From the NCBI RefSeq assembly GCF_000020125.1, contig NC_010676.1, positions 3,224,001-3,288,000 of the forward strand: 64,000 nucleotides of DNA, read 5' to 3'. Position numbers and translations under genes: made by a program. The notes under the pieces were generated by a model, which was not told the DNA's origin, did not search any database, and saw nothing but the letters and a program-made list of their open reading frames with translations. Below, piece after piece: positions 27,156 through 36,450 of this stretch; positions within the stretch are counted from its first letter, which is position 1; each line of letters starts with the position of its first letter. The DNA is from Paraburkholderia phytofirmans PsJN (GTDB lineage: Bacteria; Pseudomonadota; Gammaproteobacteria; Burkholderiales; Burkholderiaceae).

Positions 27156-30100
27156 TCACTTCAAACCGAAGTCGACCCGCGTCGTTGCGCCCTTGTCCTT
27201 GATGCCGTCGGCGTTCAGCTTCGGCGCGACGATAAACACGCGGCTGCTGTCGATCTTGCCGTCCAGATACTGCTGCACGCTCTGCGCCCTTTGCTGCGCG
27301 AGTTGCCGCAGGCTGGCGTCGTCGATCGGGGCGTTGGCGGCGAGCGCGCTCTTCATCTCGTCGTCCGGCAAGCTCTTGGTCAGGCCGACAAAATTGCGCG
27401 GCTTCTTGAAGTCCGCCGACTTGTAGGCCTTGCTCAGATACTTGTCGTAGTCCTTCGGGTCGACGGTGACGGTCGAGAGATCGACGCTCTCGCCGTTGCC
27501 CACCACGTCCTTGATCTTCTGCTGCTTGACGAGGCGATCGACATAGCCGGTGCGCAACGCGGGTTCGTCGACCGCCGGATCGACGCGGCCGATCAAATCC
27601 ATACGGATCGATGGCTTGTCGGACAGTGCCTTCACGATCGTGTCGAGTTTCTGGTTGTCGGCGTCCGTGAGTTTTGCCGAGCCGGGTTCGAACTCGACGT
27701 AGCCCAACTCCTCGCCCTTGCCGCCGAACGCGTTGGCGATCAGCGAGAACGGCGCGGTCACCGCCTTCTGCAGCAGGTTGAGCACGGCATGCCAGATCAG
27801 GCCGCCAATACTGAACTCGGGATTCGACAGCGAGCCCGACACCGGCAGGTTCACGTCGATTTCGCCGCGCGAGTTCTTCAGCAGCGAGATTGCGAGCCGC
27901 ACAGGCAGCTTGGTCGCCGTATCGTTATCGACGTGATCGCCGAACGTGAGCTGGTCGATGAAGATGTGGTTGTTCGCGTCCAACTGATCGTTCGCCAGCT
28001 TGTAGTGCAGATCGACGTTCAGCTTGCCCTTGGTGATCGGATAACCGGCATATTTCGCCGAATACGGCGTGAGATTGGTCAACTCGATATCATGCGCGAC
28101 CGCCGTCAGATCGAGCGCCGGTTTCGCGATCAGCGGATTGACCGTGCCGCGAATCGAGAGCGGGCCATTGGCCGCCAGTTTAGCGGCGATGTCGACCGGC
28201 GCGTCCGTAGTGGACTGCGTGCCGAATGCGCCGACTGTGCCCTGAATGTTGACCAGGTTTGCCGTGAAATTCGGCTTGATGAAGTTGTCGGTGTACGTCA
28301 CACGGCCCTGCTGCAGCACCAGTTGGCCGAAGTGGAGCTTGACCGGGCTCGACGGCGGCGTGGCCGCCGTCACCGTGGCAGGCGCAGCCGATGATGGAGC
28401 CGGCGCGGCCGCGACCGCCGACGCCGGTTGCGGCGTCAACGGCACGGGTTCGGCACCGCTCTTGTCGCGCGTGAGCGATTGCGCGGCACCGGTTTCGTGC
28501 GCGACCACGTCCTTCAGGTTGAGCTTGCCCTGCGCGTCGAGCAGCACGCGTCCATAGAACTTGGTGAACGTGACGCGGCCCGCGTCGACCACCGTGCCGT
28601 GCTCGTCGTAATCGGCCTTCAGGTTCGACAATGCAAGCGAACCCCATCCCGCGAACGGGTCGGAAGTCGCCTTGTCGAGCATGCGGACTTCGACGAGCGC
28701 CAGGTCACCGTGATAATTGGCTTTCAGCGACTTAGCCTGATTCAGCGTCAGGTCGCCGTTCGCATTGAGCAGCGCGCTCGCGACCACCGCATTCAGCTTG
28801 CTGCCGAAGTACGGTTCGAGGGCCGCCGCGTCGAGCCGGTTGGCGTTCACCTTGACGGCCACCTTGAGCGGCGTCGCCGTGACGTCGCCCTTTACGCCGA
28901 GCGTGCCCTTCCTGTTCAGCGTTGCCTGCAAATCGATCGGCAACGGACGGCTGAGGTCGTCGCTGACGTTCTGCACCTTCAGCTGCAGCGACGTGATGTT
29001 CAGTTTCACCGGCTGCGGCGTGGTGTTGTCGGTGAAATTGGCGGTGGCGTCCTTCAGGTTCAGTTCGCCGATCTTGTAGTGCCACGCGGGGCCTTCCGCC
29101 TGCGCCTTCTTGACCGCGTGAATCGCGGTGCGCTGCGGCGCGGCTTCGCGCTGGCCGGCAAGCGCGGCGAGGTTGATGCCGCCGTCTTTCAGACGCTGCG
29201 CATCGACCGCGAGGCCGGTCGTGTCGACGCTGGCGATCTCGGCGTTGCGCGCCGCCACATCCACCTGCTTGATCTTCACGCTGCCTTGGGCGAGCGAGAT
29301 CAGCGGATTCTTGCTGTCGCGCGCCGCGACTTTCAGCGATTGCAGGTCCAGTTGCGAGTCGGTGACCATCACCGCCGCCGGCGACTTCGACCAGTTCGCG
29401 CCGACATTGGCGGTGGCGGATAACGCGCCGTCCGTGATCTGCGCGACGGTCGCCGTGTCGATATACGGCTGCAACAGCGGCAGTTTCAACGACTTTATGT
29501 CGACCTTCGCGCTCGCGGTCTTCGCGACGAGGCCGAACGCGCCCGCCACGCCGAGCGAGCCGCCGGCGTCCTTGAAATCCGTGTTCAGCGTGTAATGCGC
29601 AGGCGCGGTGGCGAGCGTCGAAAAATCGGTCAGCGTCACGAACAGCTTTTGCAGACCTACGTCGACGGGCCGCGAGGCGGCGTTGTCGTGGACGTTCACG
29701 GTGCCGTCATTAAGCACCAGGCGTTTGATCGACAGATCCAGCGGCGGCGCCGTCTTTTCCGCGGCCCCAGAACCGGATGCGGCAAGTGGCGCGCTCGCCG
29801 GCCGTTGCGCCGCAGCGGCTTCAGATGCGGGCGCGGGCGCGAACATCTTCTCGACGCTCACCACACCGTCCTTATCGCGCGCAAGATTGGCGGTCGGCGC
29901 GTCGATGCGGATCTCGTCGAAGTGATAGAGGTTCTTCAACGGCTCGAGCGTCGCGGCGGCCACATGCAGCGCGCGCGCCGCGAAGAACGGCGCCTTGCTC
30001 TGATCCTGCACGTCCACGTCGTTCATATCGACGGTGCCCGCCACGCGCAGCGAAGGCGCGTCGTTGGAGACCACGAAGTTGAGCTTGAGATCGGTGGACA

Positions 30101-30899
30101 GTTTGCCGGACTGCACGATCACCGGCAGCTTGGTCGGCACGTACGACATGAGACGCGGCACATCGAGCCCGTCGAAACGCAACGACACTTCCGACTCGCG
30201 CGACGCGGCGAACGGCTTGGTCTTGCCGTCGATGGCAAGCGGACTGCCGTCGATCCGCGCACGCAATAACGGCTCGACGAAGATATCGGTTTTCGACGGC
30301 AGCGTGGCGATGAACGGAATGCCGAGCTTCCACTGATCGATTACATGCGTTGCGCCGAGGAGTTTGTCGTCGAACGTGATCTGGCCGTTTTCGAGCCTGA
30401 TGTTCGACACGGAGAACAGCGTGGGTTTGCTATCGGGTTTGGCCGGCTGCTTCGAGAATTTCTCGATCAGGTCGGTGAAATTGAAGCGCTGCGCATCGTA
30501 GCGAACAATATGAAAGCGCGGCGAATCGAGCTGCACTTCGTCGATGATCGGCGCCGCGCGAAACAGAGAACTCCACGACGGCTGCACGATGAGCCGCGAG
30601 ATATCCACGAAGTCGCCAGCGCCGCCGCGCTCGCCGATATGTACACGGTCGGCTTCGAGCTTGAGCGTGTACGGATTGAGCGCAATGCGGCCGATGGTAG
30701 CGGGACGGTCGAGTTGTTTGCTGAGCTGTTGCTCGGCAATGTGGCGAATCAGAGGCGGTGCCGCGAAGAAGCCCAACAGACCAAACAGTACAACGAAGAT
30801 CAGCAGACCGGTGATGACACGCCGGGTGCGGCGTGACTGCGCGACATTGCGCACGGTCTGCATGGACGAGGCTAATGATGCTTTATTGAGGCTTGCCAT
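27156..30899 (-). CDS. Giant DUF748 (AsmA-like) envelope protein with OmpA-like C-terminal region
   Basis: 1247 residues from ATG 30899; a longer frame to 31013 looks untranslated. One N-terminal membrane helix (about 27-48) is followed by a long periplasmic region of repeated beta-rich modules resembling AsmA/DUF748 (RIALNPYTLKLEADRVHIGE; RFHIVRYDAQRFNFTDLI). Ala/Pro-rich linkers lie near 380-410 and 825-850. Near the C-terminus (about 1070-1115) GYVEFEPGSAKLTDADNQKLDTIVKAL resembles the start of an OmpA domain. AsmA-like proteins are thought to act in phospholipid transport or envelope assembly; the exact role here is unknown. Confidence 0.85.
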   Translation of the reverse strand: MASLNKASLASSMQTVRNVAQSRRTRRVITGLLIFVVLFGLLGFFAAPPLIRHIAEQQLSKQLDRPATIGRIALNPYTLKLEADRVHIGERGGAGDFVDISRLIVQPSWSSLFRAAPIIDEVQLDSPRFHIVRYDAQRFNFTDLIEKFSKQPAKPDSKPTLFSVSNIRLENGQITFDDKLLGATHVIDQWKLGIPFIATLPSKTDIFVEPLLRARIDGSPLAIDGKTKPFAASRESEVSLRFDGLDVPRLMSYVPTKLPVIVQSGKLSTDLKLNFVVSNDAPSLRVAGTVDMNDVDVQDQSKAPFFAARALHVAAATLEPLKNLYHFDEIRIDAPTANLARDKDGVVSVEKMFAPAPASEAAAAQRPASAPLAASGSGAAEKTAPPLDLSIKRLVLNDGTVNVHDNAASRPVDVGLQKLFVTLTDFSTLATAPAHYTLNTDFKDAGGSLGVAGAFGLVAKTASAKVDIKSLKLPLLQPYIDTATVAQITDGALSATANVGANWSKSPAAVMVTDSQLDLQSLKVAARDSKNPLISLAQGSVKIKQVDVAARNAEIASVDTTGLAVDAQRLKDGGINLAALAGQREAAPQRTAIHAVKKAQAEGPAWHYKIGELNLKDATANFTDNTTPQPVKLNITSLQLKVQNVSDDLSRPLPIDLQATLNRKGTLGVKGDVTATPLKVAVKVNANRLDAAALEPYFGSKLNAVVASALLNANGDLTLNQAKSLKANYHGDLALVEVRMLDKATSDPFAGWGSLALSNLKADYDEHGTVVDAGRVTFTKFYGRVLLDAQGKLNLKDVVAHETGAAQSLTRDKSGAEPVPLTPQPASAVAAAPAPSSAAPATVTAATPPSSPVKLHFGQLVLQQGRVTYTDNFIKPNFTANLVNIQGTVGAFGTQSTTDAPVDIAAKLAANGPLSIRGTVNPLIAKPALDLTAVAHDIELTNLTPYSAKYAGYPITKGKLNVDLHYKLANDQLDANNHIFIDQLTFGDHVDNDTATKLPVRLAISLLKNSRGEIDVNLPVSGSLSNPEFSIGGLIWHAVLNLLQKAVTAPFSLIANAFGGKGEELGYVEFEPGSAKLTDADNQKLDTIVKALSDKPSIRMDLIGRVDPAVDEPALRTGYVDRLVKQQKIKDVVGNGESVDLSTVTVDPKDYDKYLSKAYKSADFKKPRNFVGLTKSLPDDEMKSALAANAPIDDASLRQLAQQRAQSVQQYLDGKIDSSRVFIVAPKLNADGIKDKGATTRVDFGLK

Positions 30900-31027
30900 G
30901 CTCGGTGTTGGGTAGTGCGGCGGCAAGCCCGCCGCGAAAACGAAAATCCCGCAAGCGGCAGTATAAGACGTGAATCTTTCGTGGGATATAAATGTAAGGC
31001 GTGGCTTACACATTACTCAGAGCGATG

Positions 31028-31069
31028 GCGTCGCAGGTCCGCCGAGCCGATGCGGCGGACCTGCGACGC
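31028..31069. other. Perfect 16-bp inverted repeat (stem-loop)
   Basis: Arms GCGTCGCAGGTCCGCC (31028-31043) and its exact complement (31054-31069) enclose a 10-base loop. It lies between the stop of the DUF1254 gene (31126, minus) and the start of DUF748 (30899, minus). There is no T-tract on either strand, so it is not a classical terminator; it may be an mRNA-stabilising hairpin, a dispersed palindromic repeat or a protein site. Confidence 0.7.
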
Positions 31070-31125
31070 TCGATGCTTCAAGCGCTCGCTACTGAAGCGC
31101 GGCTGTCACGTCATGGACACAAGTA

Positions 31126-32544
31126 TCACTGACGCACGACGGCCGGCGGTTGCCAACTGCCGTCGGTCGCTTGCGGCTTGGGCGCGTACAGACGCAGCAC
31201 GAGTTGCAGATCGGCACGCGGCGCCGGCAGCCAGTTGCCGCTCCTGCTCCGGGTGGACGACACCGTCACGTCGAGCGTGCCGTCGCGATTGCGGCGCGCG
31301 CCATTGCGATCGCCGACCGCGAGACGCGCCGGCGCGCTTTCGCCGAGTGCGCCGTCCTTCGTGTAAGCGGTGATCGACCAGAAGCCGCGCACCGGCGGCA
31401 ACTGATTCGGCGCGAAGTGGATCACGTAGCGGTTCGCGCCATTGAGCGCGCGACCGTCGCTGTCCTGAGTAACGACCGCGCGAACTTCGTCGTCTTTCGT
31501 GCCGATGCCCGGTTGCGCATAAGCGGCGTAGGCGCGCATCGCGTAGTCGGGGCCGTAGTTGCCCACGCCGTCGCCGAACCAGTTCCAGCCGTTGCCGCTC
31601 AGCAAATTCGACGGCGGCGTGACGACGCGTTCGTGACCGTCGGCGAGACCGGCCGCGATGGCGTCCGGCGCTTTCGGCAGCTTGACCGGCTCGCCGGGCG
31701 TCACACCGAGGTCCGATAGGAATTTGAGCGCATGCGGATCGGCCGGCGTCGGCGGATTGTCGGGCAAGGCCTGCGCGAGTCGCGTGAAGAAGCCGTTCGC
31801 GTCGAGCGCCGCGACCTGCGCGGCCGGCGTGCCGGCAGCGCCCGCCGCGGCGTCGGCGGCATTGCTGCGCGGCGGCGTGATCGAGGCGGAGCGGCCGTCG
31901 CCCGCATAGACACTGAGCGGCGCGACGCGAATGGCGCGCTGCAGCTTACGGACTGCCGTCAGATCGCGCGTGCCGTTCAACTGGATACGCACGCTCACCC
32001 ACGCGTTGCGTGTCGGCACGTCGACGCGCTTCACACCCTTGGGCAAATCGCCCTGCCAACCCGGACCGACAAAGGCGATCGCCTGCGCCTTGATGCCGGC
32101 CGCGCGCGTGTCGAACTGCGAACTGGTCGACCACACCACGTTGGTCCACATGTCGAGCACGCGGGCGTCGACATAGCGGCCGTGCGAATCGGGCAGCGAA
32201 ACGATCACCGGTTCGCTGCCGACGTCCAGCCAGCCGGTCGAATCGAACGTATCGAGACTCGGCTGCATCGGATTGGACGCGCCGATCGGCGGCAATGCCT
32301 GGGCGTGGCGCAGCGTATTGAGGGGCGCCTGGCCTGGATTGGTGCCGACCGCCGCATCGCGCGCGACGCCCATCAGCACGAGCGGGTAGCCGAATACGTA
32401 CGAGTCGGCCACCTCGTCCTTGATCCACCCCGTGGATTTTTGTGTCGCGGTGGGGGTCGACGCGCAACCGGCCAGAAATGCGAGGCCCGCGAACGACGCG
32501 CAGGTCCAGTGAATCGAAAACAATGCTCGGCGATTTTTTATCAT
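31126..32544 (-). CDS. DUF1254/DUF1214 lipoprotein
   Basis: 472 residues from ATG 32544. The N-terminus ends in a lipobox (FAGLAFLAGCAS, Cys near 24). The DUF1254 part has SYVFGYPLVLMGVARDA and the DUF1214 part has VRGFWSITAYTKDGAL. Paired DUF1254-DUF1214 proteins are exported proteins of unclear function, common in beta-proteobacteria. It is divergent from the PaiB-like gene and 226 bases upstream of the DUF748 gene. Confidence 0.85.
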   Translation of the reverse strand: MIKNRRALFSIHWTCASFAGLAFLAGCASTPTATQKSTGWIKDEVADSYVFGYPLVLMGVARDAAVGTNPGQAPLNTLRHAQALPPIGASNPMQPSLDTFDSTGWLDVGSEPVIVSLPDSHGRYVDARVLDMWTNVVWSTSSQFDTRAAGIKAQAIAFVGPGWQGDLPKGVKRVDVPTRNAWVSVRIQLNGTRDLTAVRKLQRAIRVAPLSVYAGDGRSASITPPRSNAADAAAGAAGTPAAQVAALDANGFFTRLAQALPDNPPTPADPHALKFLSDLGVTPGEPVKLPKAPDAIAAGLADGHERVVTPPSNLLSGNGWNWFGDGVGNYGPDYAMRAYAAYAQPGIGTKDDEVRAVVTQDSDGRALNGANRYVIHFAPNQLPPVRGFWSITAYTKDGALGESAPARLAVGDRNGARRNRDGTLDVTVSSTRSRSGNWLPAPRADLQLVLRLYAPKPQATDGSWQPPAVVRQ

Positions 32545-32839
32545 TCGTTCAGGTGGCGGAACGTGTGGTCCTAAGGGAGACGCCGGCGTGCAACGAACCC
32601 TGTTTGCGCGGCCTCCCGAAGCCCAACGCAGCCAGTCCGCGATTCGCGATGCCGACAACATCGGGTTGTATCGTATCCTTGCTCACCAGGCAAGCGCAAA
32701 GGCAGGATTCGCGCCAGTTCCCGCGCGCAAGCCGCTTTTTTGCGGTACGGTTGACGTTTTTTGTTACGTCGCGCCGGCACCCCACGCCTCGGACGACTTT
32801 TCATCGCTGCACTTTCGCCTCTCGTATCCGGAGCGCTTC

Positions 32840-33490
32840 ATGTACATGCCCGCCCATTTCGAAGAGAACCGCCCAGAGGTTCTCCATCGCCTGATCGCCG
32901 AGCAGCCTTTCGGCGCGCTAATCACCAACGGGCCGAACGGACTCGATGCGAACCACGTGCCGTTCGAGTTCGAAGTCCCCTCCGCGGCCGGTGAAACGCA
33001 CGGCATCCTGCGTGCTCACGTTGCACGCGCGAACCCTGTGTGGCAAGAAGCCGCCGCGAATCCGGAAGCGCTCGTGATCTTCCAGGGTCCGGCCGCTTAT
33101 ATTTCGCCGAACTGGTATCCGAGCAAGCACGAAGCGCATCGGCAGGTGCCGACCTACAACTATATGGTGGTGCATGCTCACGGCCGCATCGTCGTGCGCG
33201 ACGACGAGTCGTTCGTGCGCGGCCTGGTGGCGCGTCTGACGCGCAAGATGGAAGCCGGCGAACCGGTGCCGTGGAAAATGGGCGACGCGCCCGCAGACTT
33301 CATTTCGCAGATGCTCGGTGCGATCGTCGGCATCGAGATCGAGGTGACCCGGCTGGTCGGCAAGTGGAAGCTCGGGCAGAACAAGGCGGCGGACGACCGC
33401 CGCGGCGCCGCCGAAACCCTGCTGGCGCGCTCGAGCGACGACCAGCAGGCCGTCGGTCAAGCCATGCTGAATGCACCGCCGGCCTTCTGA
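32840..33490 (+). CDS. PaiB-like FMN-binding negative transcriptional regulator
   Basis: 216 residues from ATG 32840 preceded by GGAG; a longer frame to 32588 looks like noncoding leader. It matches the FMN-binding split-barrel family named after Bacillus PaiB: MYMPAHFEE, GALITNGPNGLDANHVPFE, GPAAYISPNWYPSKHEAHRQVPTYNYMVVHAHG and the C-terminal GIEIEVTRLVGKWKLGQNK. In Bacillus, Pai proteins affect sporulation and degradative enzymes; in proteobacteria the role is largely uncharacterised. Confidence 0.88.
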   Translation: MYMPAHFEENRPEVLHRLIAEQPFGALITNGPNGLDANHVPFEFEVPSAAGETHGILRAHVARANPVWQEAAANPEALVIFQGPAAYISPNWYPSKHEAHRQVPTYNYMVVHAHGRIVVRDDESFVRGLVARLTRKMEAGEPVPWKMGDAPADFISQMLGAIVGIEIEVTRLVGKWKLGQNKAADDRRGAAETLLARSSDDQQAVGQAMLNAPPAF

Positions 33491-33544
33491 GCGGGCGTTT
33501 CGGCGATGTGCGGGCGGCTTCGAAACGCGCCCTGCAATTCGTCC

Positions 33545-33575
33545 TTGACCTTCCCATCATGGGAAGGTCGATACT
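33545..33575 (+). promoter_or_regulatory. MerR/CueR-type promoter of the copper ATPase gene
   Basis: A -35 TTGACC (33545-33550) and a -10 GATACT (33570-33575) are 19 bases apart, the long spacer typical of MerR-family promoters. Between them is a 21-base palindrome with arms ACCTTCCC and GGGAAGGT (33548-33568), close to known CueR sites. A copper-sensing MerR-family activator encoded elsewhere probably untwists it. Transcription would begin near 33582. Confidence 0.85.
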
Positions 33576-33618
33576 GGGTTCATGATGCGGCCCGATGCCG
33601 CCACGAGCCTTGCCTACC

Positions 33619-36237
33619 ATGACCGAACTTGCCAACCCGCAGCGCCCCGCGGACGCTGCCTCCCCTTCCGCCCGGACCGCCGAACTCGACATCGGCGGAA
33701 TGACCTGCGCCTCGTGCGCGCTGCGCGTCGAAAAAGCGCTCGCCAAAGTGCCGGGCGTCACGCGGGCCTCCGTGAATCTCGCCACGGAGCGAGCGCGCAT
33801 TGAAAGCGACGCCGGCGTCGATCCCGAGACGCTCGCCAACGCCGTGCGCAAGGCGGGCTACGACGCCATGCTGTCCGCCTCGACCTCCACGGAGACGCCT
33901 GCGCCCGTTGCCGAGGCGGAGCACTCCACGGAACTGGCGATCGGCGGGATGACCTGCGCCTCGTGCGCAATGCGCGTCGAAAAAGCGCTGGCGAAAGTGC
34001 CGGGCGTGGTCGGCGCGTCGGTGAATCTGGCGACCGAAACCGCAACCGTCAGTCTGGACGGCGCGGCCGCCGCGCCGGACGCGCTGATCGCCGCCGTCAG
34101 GAAAGCGGGCTACGAAGCGACGTTGATCGTGCCGCCGGATGCATCGGCGGCTGTGGATCACGCCGACCAAACCGCGCCCGCCGACCGCAAGCGCGATCAG
34201 ACCCGCCGCGAACTGGCCGCCGTGCTTGCCTCCGCCGTGCTGACGCTGCCGCTCGTCGCGCCGATGGTCGGCGAATGGTTCGGCCTGCACGCGATGCTCT
34301 CACCGTGGCTGCAGCTCGCGCTCGCCTCGATCGTGCAGTTCGTGTTCGGCGCGCGCTTCTATCGCGCGGCCTATCGCGCCGTGCGGGCCGGCGCGGGCAA
34401 CATGGATTTGCTGGTGGCGCTCGGCACGTCGGCGGCGTATGGCATCAGCGTGTACGAACTGGCGACCCATCCCGGCGACATGATGCATCTGTATTTCGAG
34501 GCGTCGGCGGTCGTGATCACGCTGGTGCGTTTCGGCAAGTGGCTCGAAGCGCGCGCCAAGCGCCAGACCACGGACGCTATCCGCGCGCTCAACGCGCTGC
34601 GCCCCGACCGCGCGCGCATTCGCGTCGGCGCCGACGAACGCGACGTGCCGCTCGCGCAGGTGCGGGTCGGCACGGTGGTGATCGTGCGTCCCGGCGAACG
34701 CGTGCCGGTCGACGGCGCGGTGCTCGAAGGCCGCACGCATATCGACGAATCGCTCATCACGGGCGAAAGCCTGCCGGTGCCGAAGCAGGTGGCCGACGCG
34801 GTCACCGCCGGCTCGATCAACGGCGAAGGCGCGATTGCCGTGACGACCACCGCGATCGGCGCGGAAACGACGCTCGCGCGGATCATTCGCCTCGTGGAAA
34901 GCGCGCAGGCCGAGAAGGCGCCGATCCAGCGCCTCGTCGACCGGGTCAGCGAGATCTTCGTGCCGGCGATTCTGGCGATTGCCGCGCTCACGCTCGTTGG
35001 CTGGTTGATGGCGGGTGCTGGCGGCGAAACCGCGATTCTGAACGCGGTCGCCGTGCTGGTGATCGCGTGCCCGTGCGCGCTCGGTTTGGCCACGCCAGCG
35101 GCGATCATGGCCGGCACCGGCGTCGCGGCGCGGCATGGCGTGCTGATCAAGGACGCCGAAGCGCTGGAAACCGCGCATCGCGTGACGATCGTCGCGTTCG
35201 ATAAGACTGGCACATTGACGCTTGGCCAGCCGTCGGTGACGGCTTTCGAGCCGATTGGCGGCATTGGCCGCGATGAAGCGCTGGCGCTTGCCGCAGCGGT
35301 GCAACGCAATAGCGATCACCCGTTGGCGCGGGCGGTGTTGAAGGCGCATGAAGTCGCGGTGAGGAATAGCGGCGATGGGACGGTGGCGGACACTGGCGGT
35401 GCGGTGGCGACAGACACTGGCATCGCGCTGGCGTCAGGACAAATCACGCCGCAGCATGCGAGCGCCGCGCGCGCGATCGCAGGGCGCGGCGTCGAAGCGG
35501 ACGTCGACGGACGCACACTGGCGCTCGGCAGCACACGTTGGCTCAAAGAACTCGGCATCGACCTGCCGCCGGAGCTGGCCGCTCGTGCTCACGAGCTTGA
35601 GGCCGCGGGCAACACCGTCTCCTGGCTCATGCAGCGCAAGCCGCAAGCGCCCGCGGCACTCGCCTTGATCGCTTTCGGCGACACCGTCAAGCCGACCGCA
35701 CGCGTCGCCGTCGAACGGCTCGCGCAAATGGGCATCAAAAGCGTGTTGGTCACCGGCGACAATCGCGGCAGCGCGGCGAGCGTGGCGAAAGCGCTCGGCA
35801 TCGGCGAATTCCACGCGGAAGTTTTGCCCGACGACAAGGCCCGCGTGATCCGCGACCTGAAAATCCGCAGCGCCGGCATCGTGGCCATGGCGGGCGACGG
35901 CATCAACGACGCGCCAGCTCTCGCCGCCGCCGACATCGGCATCGCGATGGCGACCGGCACCGACGTCGCCATGCACGCGGCCGGCATTACGCTGATGCGC
36001 GGCGATCCGGCGCTCGTGGCCGACGCCATCGACATCTCGCGCAGGACGTGGCGCAAGATCCAGCAGAACCTGTTCTGGGCGTTCGTTTATAACCTGATTG
36101 GGATTCCGCTGGCCGCCTTGGGCTTGCTGAACCCGATGCTCGCTGGCGCCGCAATGGCGTTTTCGAGCGTGAGTGTGGTGACCAACGCGCTGTTGCTGCG
36201 CACCTGGCGCGGCGAGCAGGGTCGTTCGGCTCGCTAG
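33619..36237 (+). CDS. copA: Copper-exporting P1B-type ATPase
   Basis: 872 residues, pumping Cu(I) out of the cytoplasm. There are two heavy-metal-associated domains, each with GGMTCASCA (about 21-29 and 109-117), eight membrane helices, the phosphatase-loop TGES motif, the metal-binding CPC ([13 protein letters not shown], about 483), DKTGTLT with the phosphorylated Asp (near 526), the SDHPLA nucleotide motif and [19 protein letters not shown]. Start: ATG 33619 leaves a short leader after the predicted transcript start near 33582; ATG 33595 would leave only about 13 bases. The upstream palindrome indicates copper induction. Confidence 0.93.
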   Translation: MTELANPQRPADAASPSARTAELDIGGMTCASCALRVEKALAKVPGVTRASVNLATERARIESDAGVDPETLANAVRKAGYDAMLSASTSTETPAPVAEAEHSTELAIGGMTCASCAMRVEKALAKVPGVVGASVNLATETATVSLDGAAAAPDALIAAVRKAGYEATLIVPPDASAAVDHADQTAPADRKRDQTRRELAAVLASAVLTLPLVAPMVGEWFGLHAMLSPWLQLALASIVQFVFGARFYRAAYRAVRAGAGNMDLLVALGTSAAYGISVYELATHPGDMMHLYFEASAVVITLVRFGKWLEARAKRQTTDAIRALNALRPDRARIRVGADERDVPLAQVRVGTVVIVRPGERVPVDGAVLEGRTHIDESLITGESLPVPKQVADAVTAGSINGEGAIAVTTTAIGAETTLARIIRLVESAQAEKAPIQRLVDRVSEIFVPAILAIAALTLVGWLMAGAGGETAILNAVAVLVIACPCALGLATPAAIMAGTGVAARHGVLIKDAEALETAHRVTIVAFDKTGTLTLGQPSVTAFEPIGGIGRDEALALAAAVQRNSDHPLARAVLKAHEVAVRNSGDGTVADTGGAVATDTGIALASGQITPQHASAARAIAGRGVEADVDGRTLALGSTRWLKELGIDLPPELAARAHELEAAGNTVSWLMQRKPQAPAALALIAFGDTVKPTARVAVERLAQMGIKSVLVTGDNRGSAASVAKALGIGEFHAEVLPDDKARVIRDLKIRSAGIVAMAGDGINDAPALAAADIGIAMATGTDVAMHAAGITLMRGDPALVADAIDISRRTWRKIQQNLFWAFVYNLIGIPLAALGLLNPMLAGAAMAFSSVSVVTNALLLRTWRGEQGRSAR

Positions 36238-36348
36238 CCATTGGCGCGCGCCCCATGCGGCGCGCAGCGCAGTTCGACACACTGAGCGCGCCGAGCACCA
36301 GAACGCCCCGCTGCCAGCAGAACCAATTACGAAATGCTTTCGAATCCC

Positions 36349-36376
36349 TAAAGAAAGCGGACGCCGTGGCCGTAAA
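36349..36376 (+). promoter_or_regulatory. Sigma-28 (FliA) type promoter of chemoreceptor gene
   Basis: TAAAG (36349-36353) and GCCGTAAA (36369-36376) are separated by exactly 15 bases, close to the flagellar sigma consensus TAAA-N15-GCCGATAA. It lies about 75 bases before the chemoreceptor start, which ties that gene to the flagellar regulon. Confidence 0.8.
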
Positions 36377-36450
36377 CAAGTCATCGATGCCGGGCATGCC
36401 TACGCCCGGCTCATGCAGCACTTGTCCTCCTTTACTCCACAAAAACGTCC

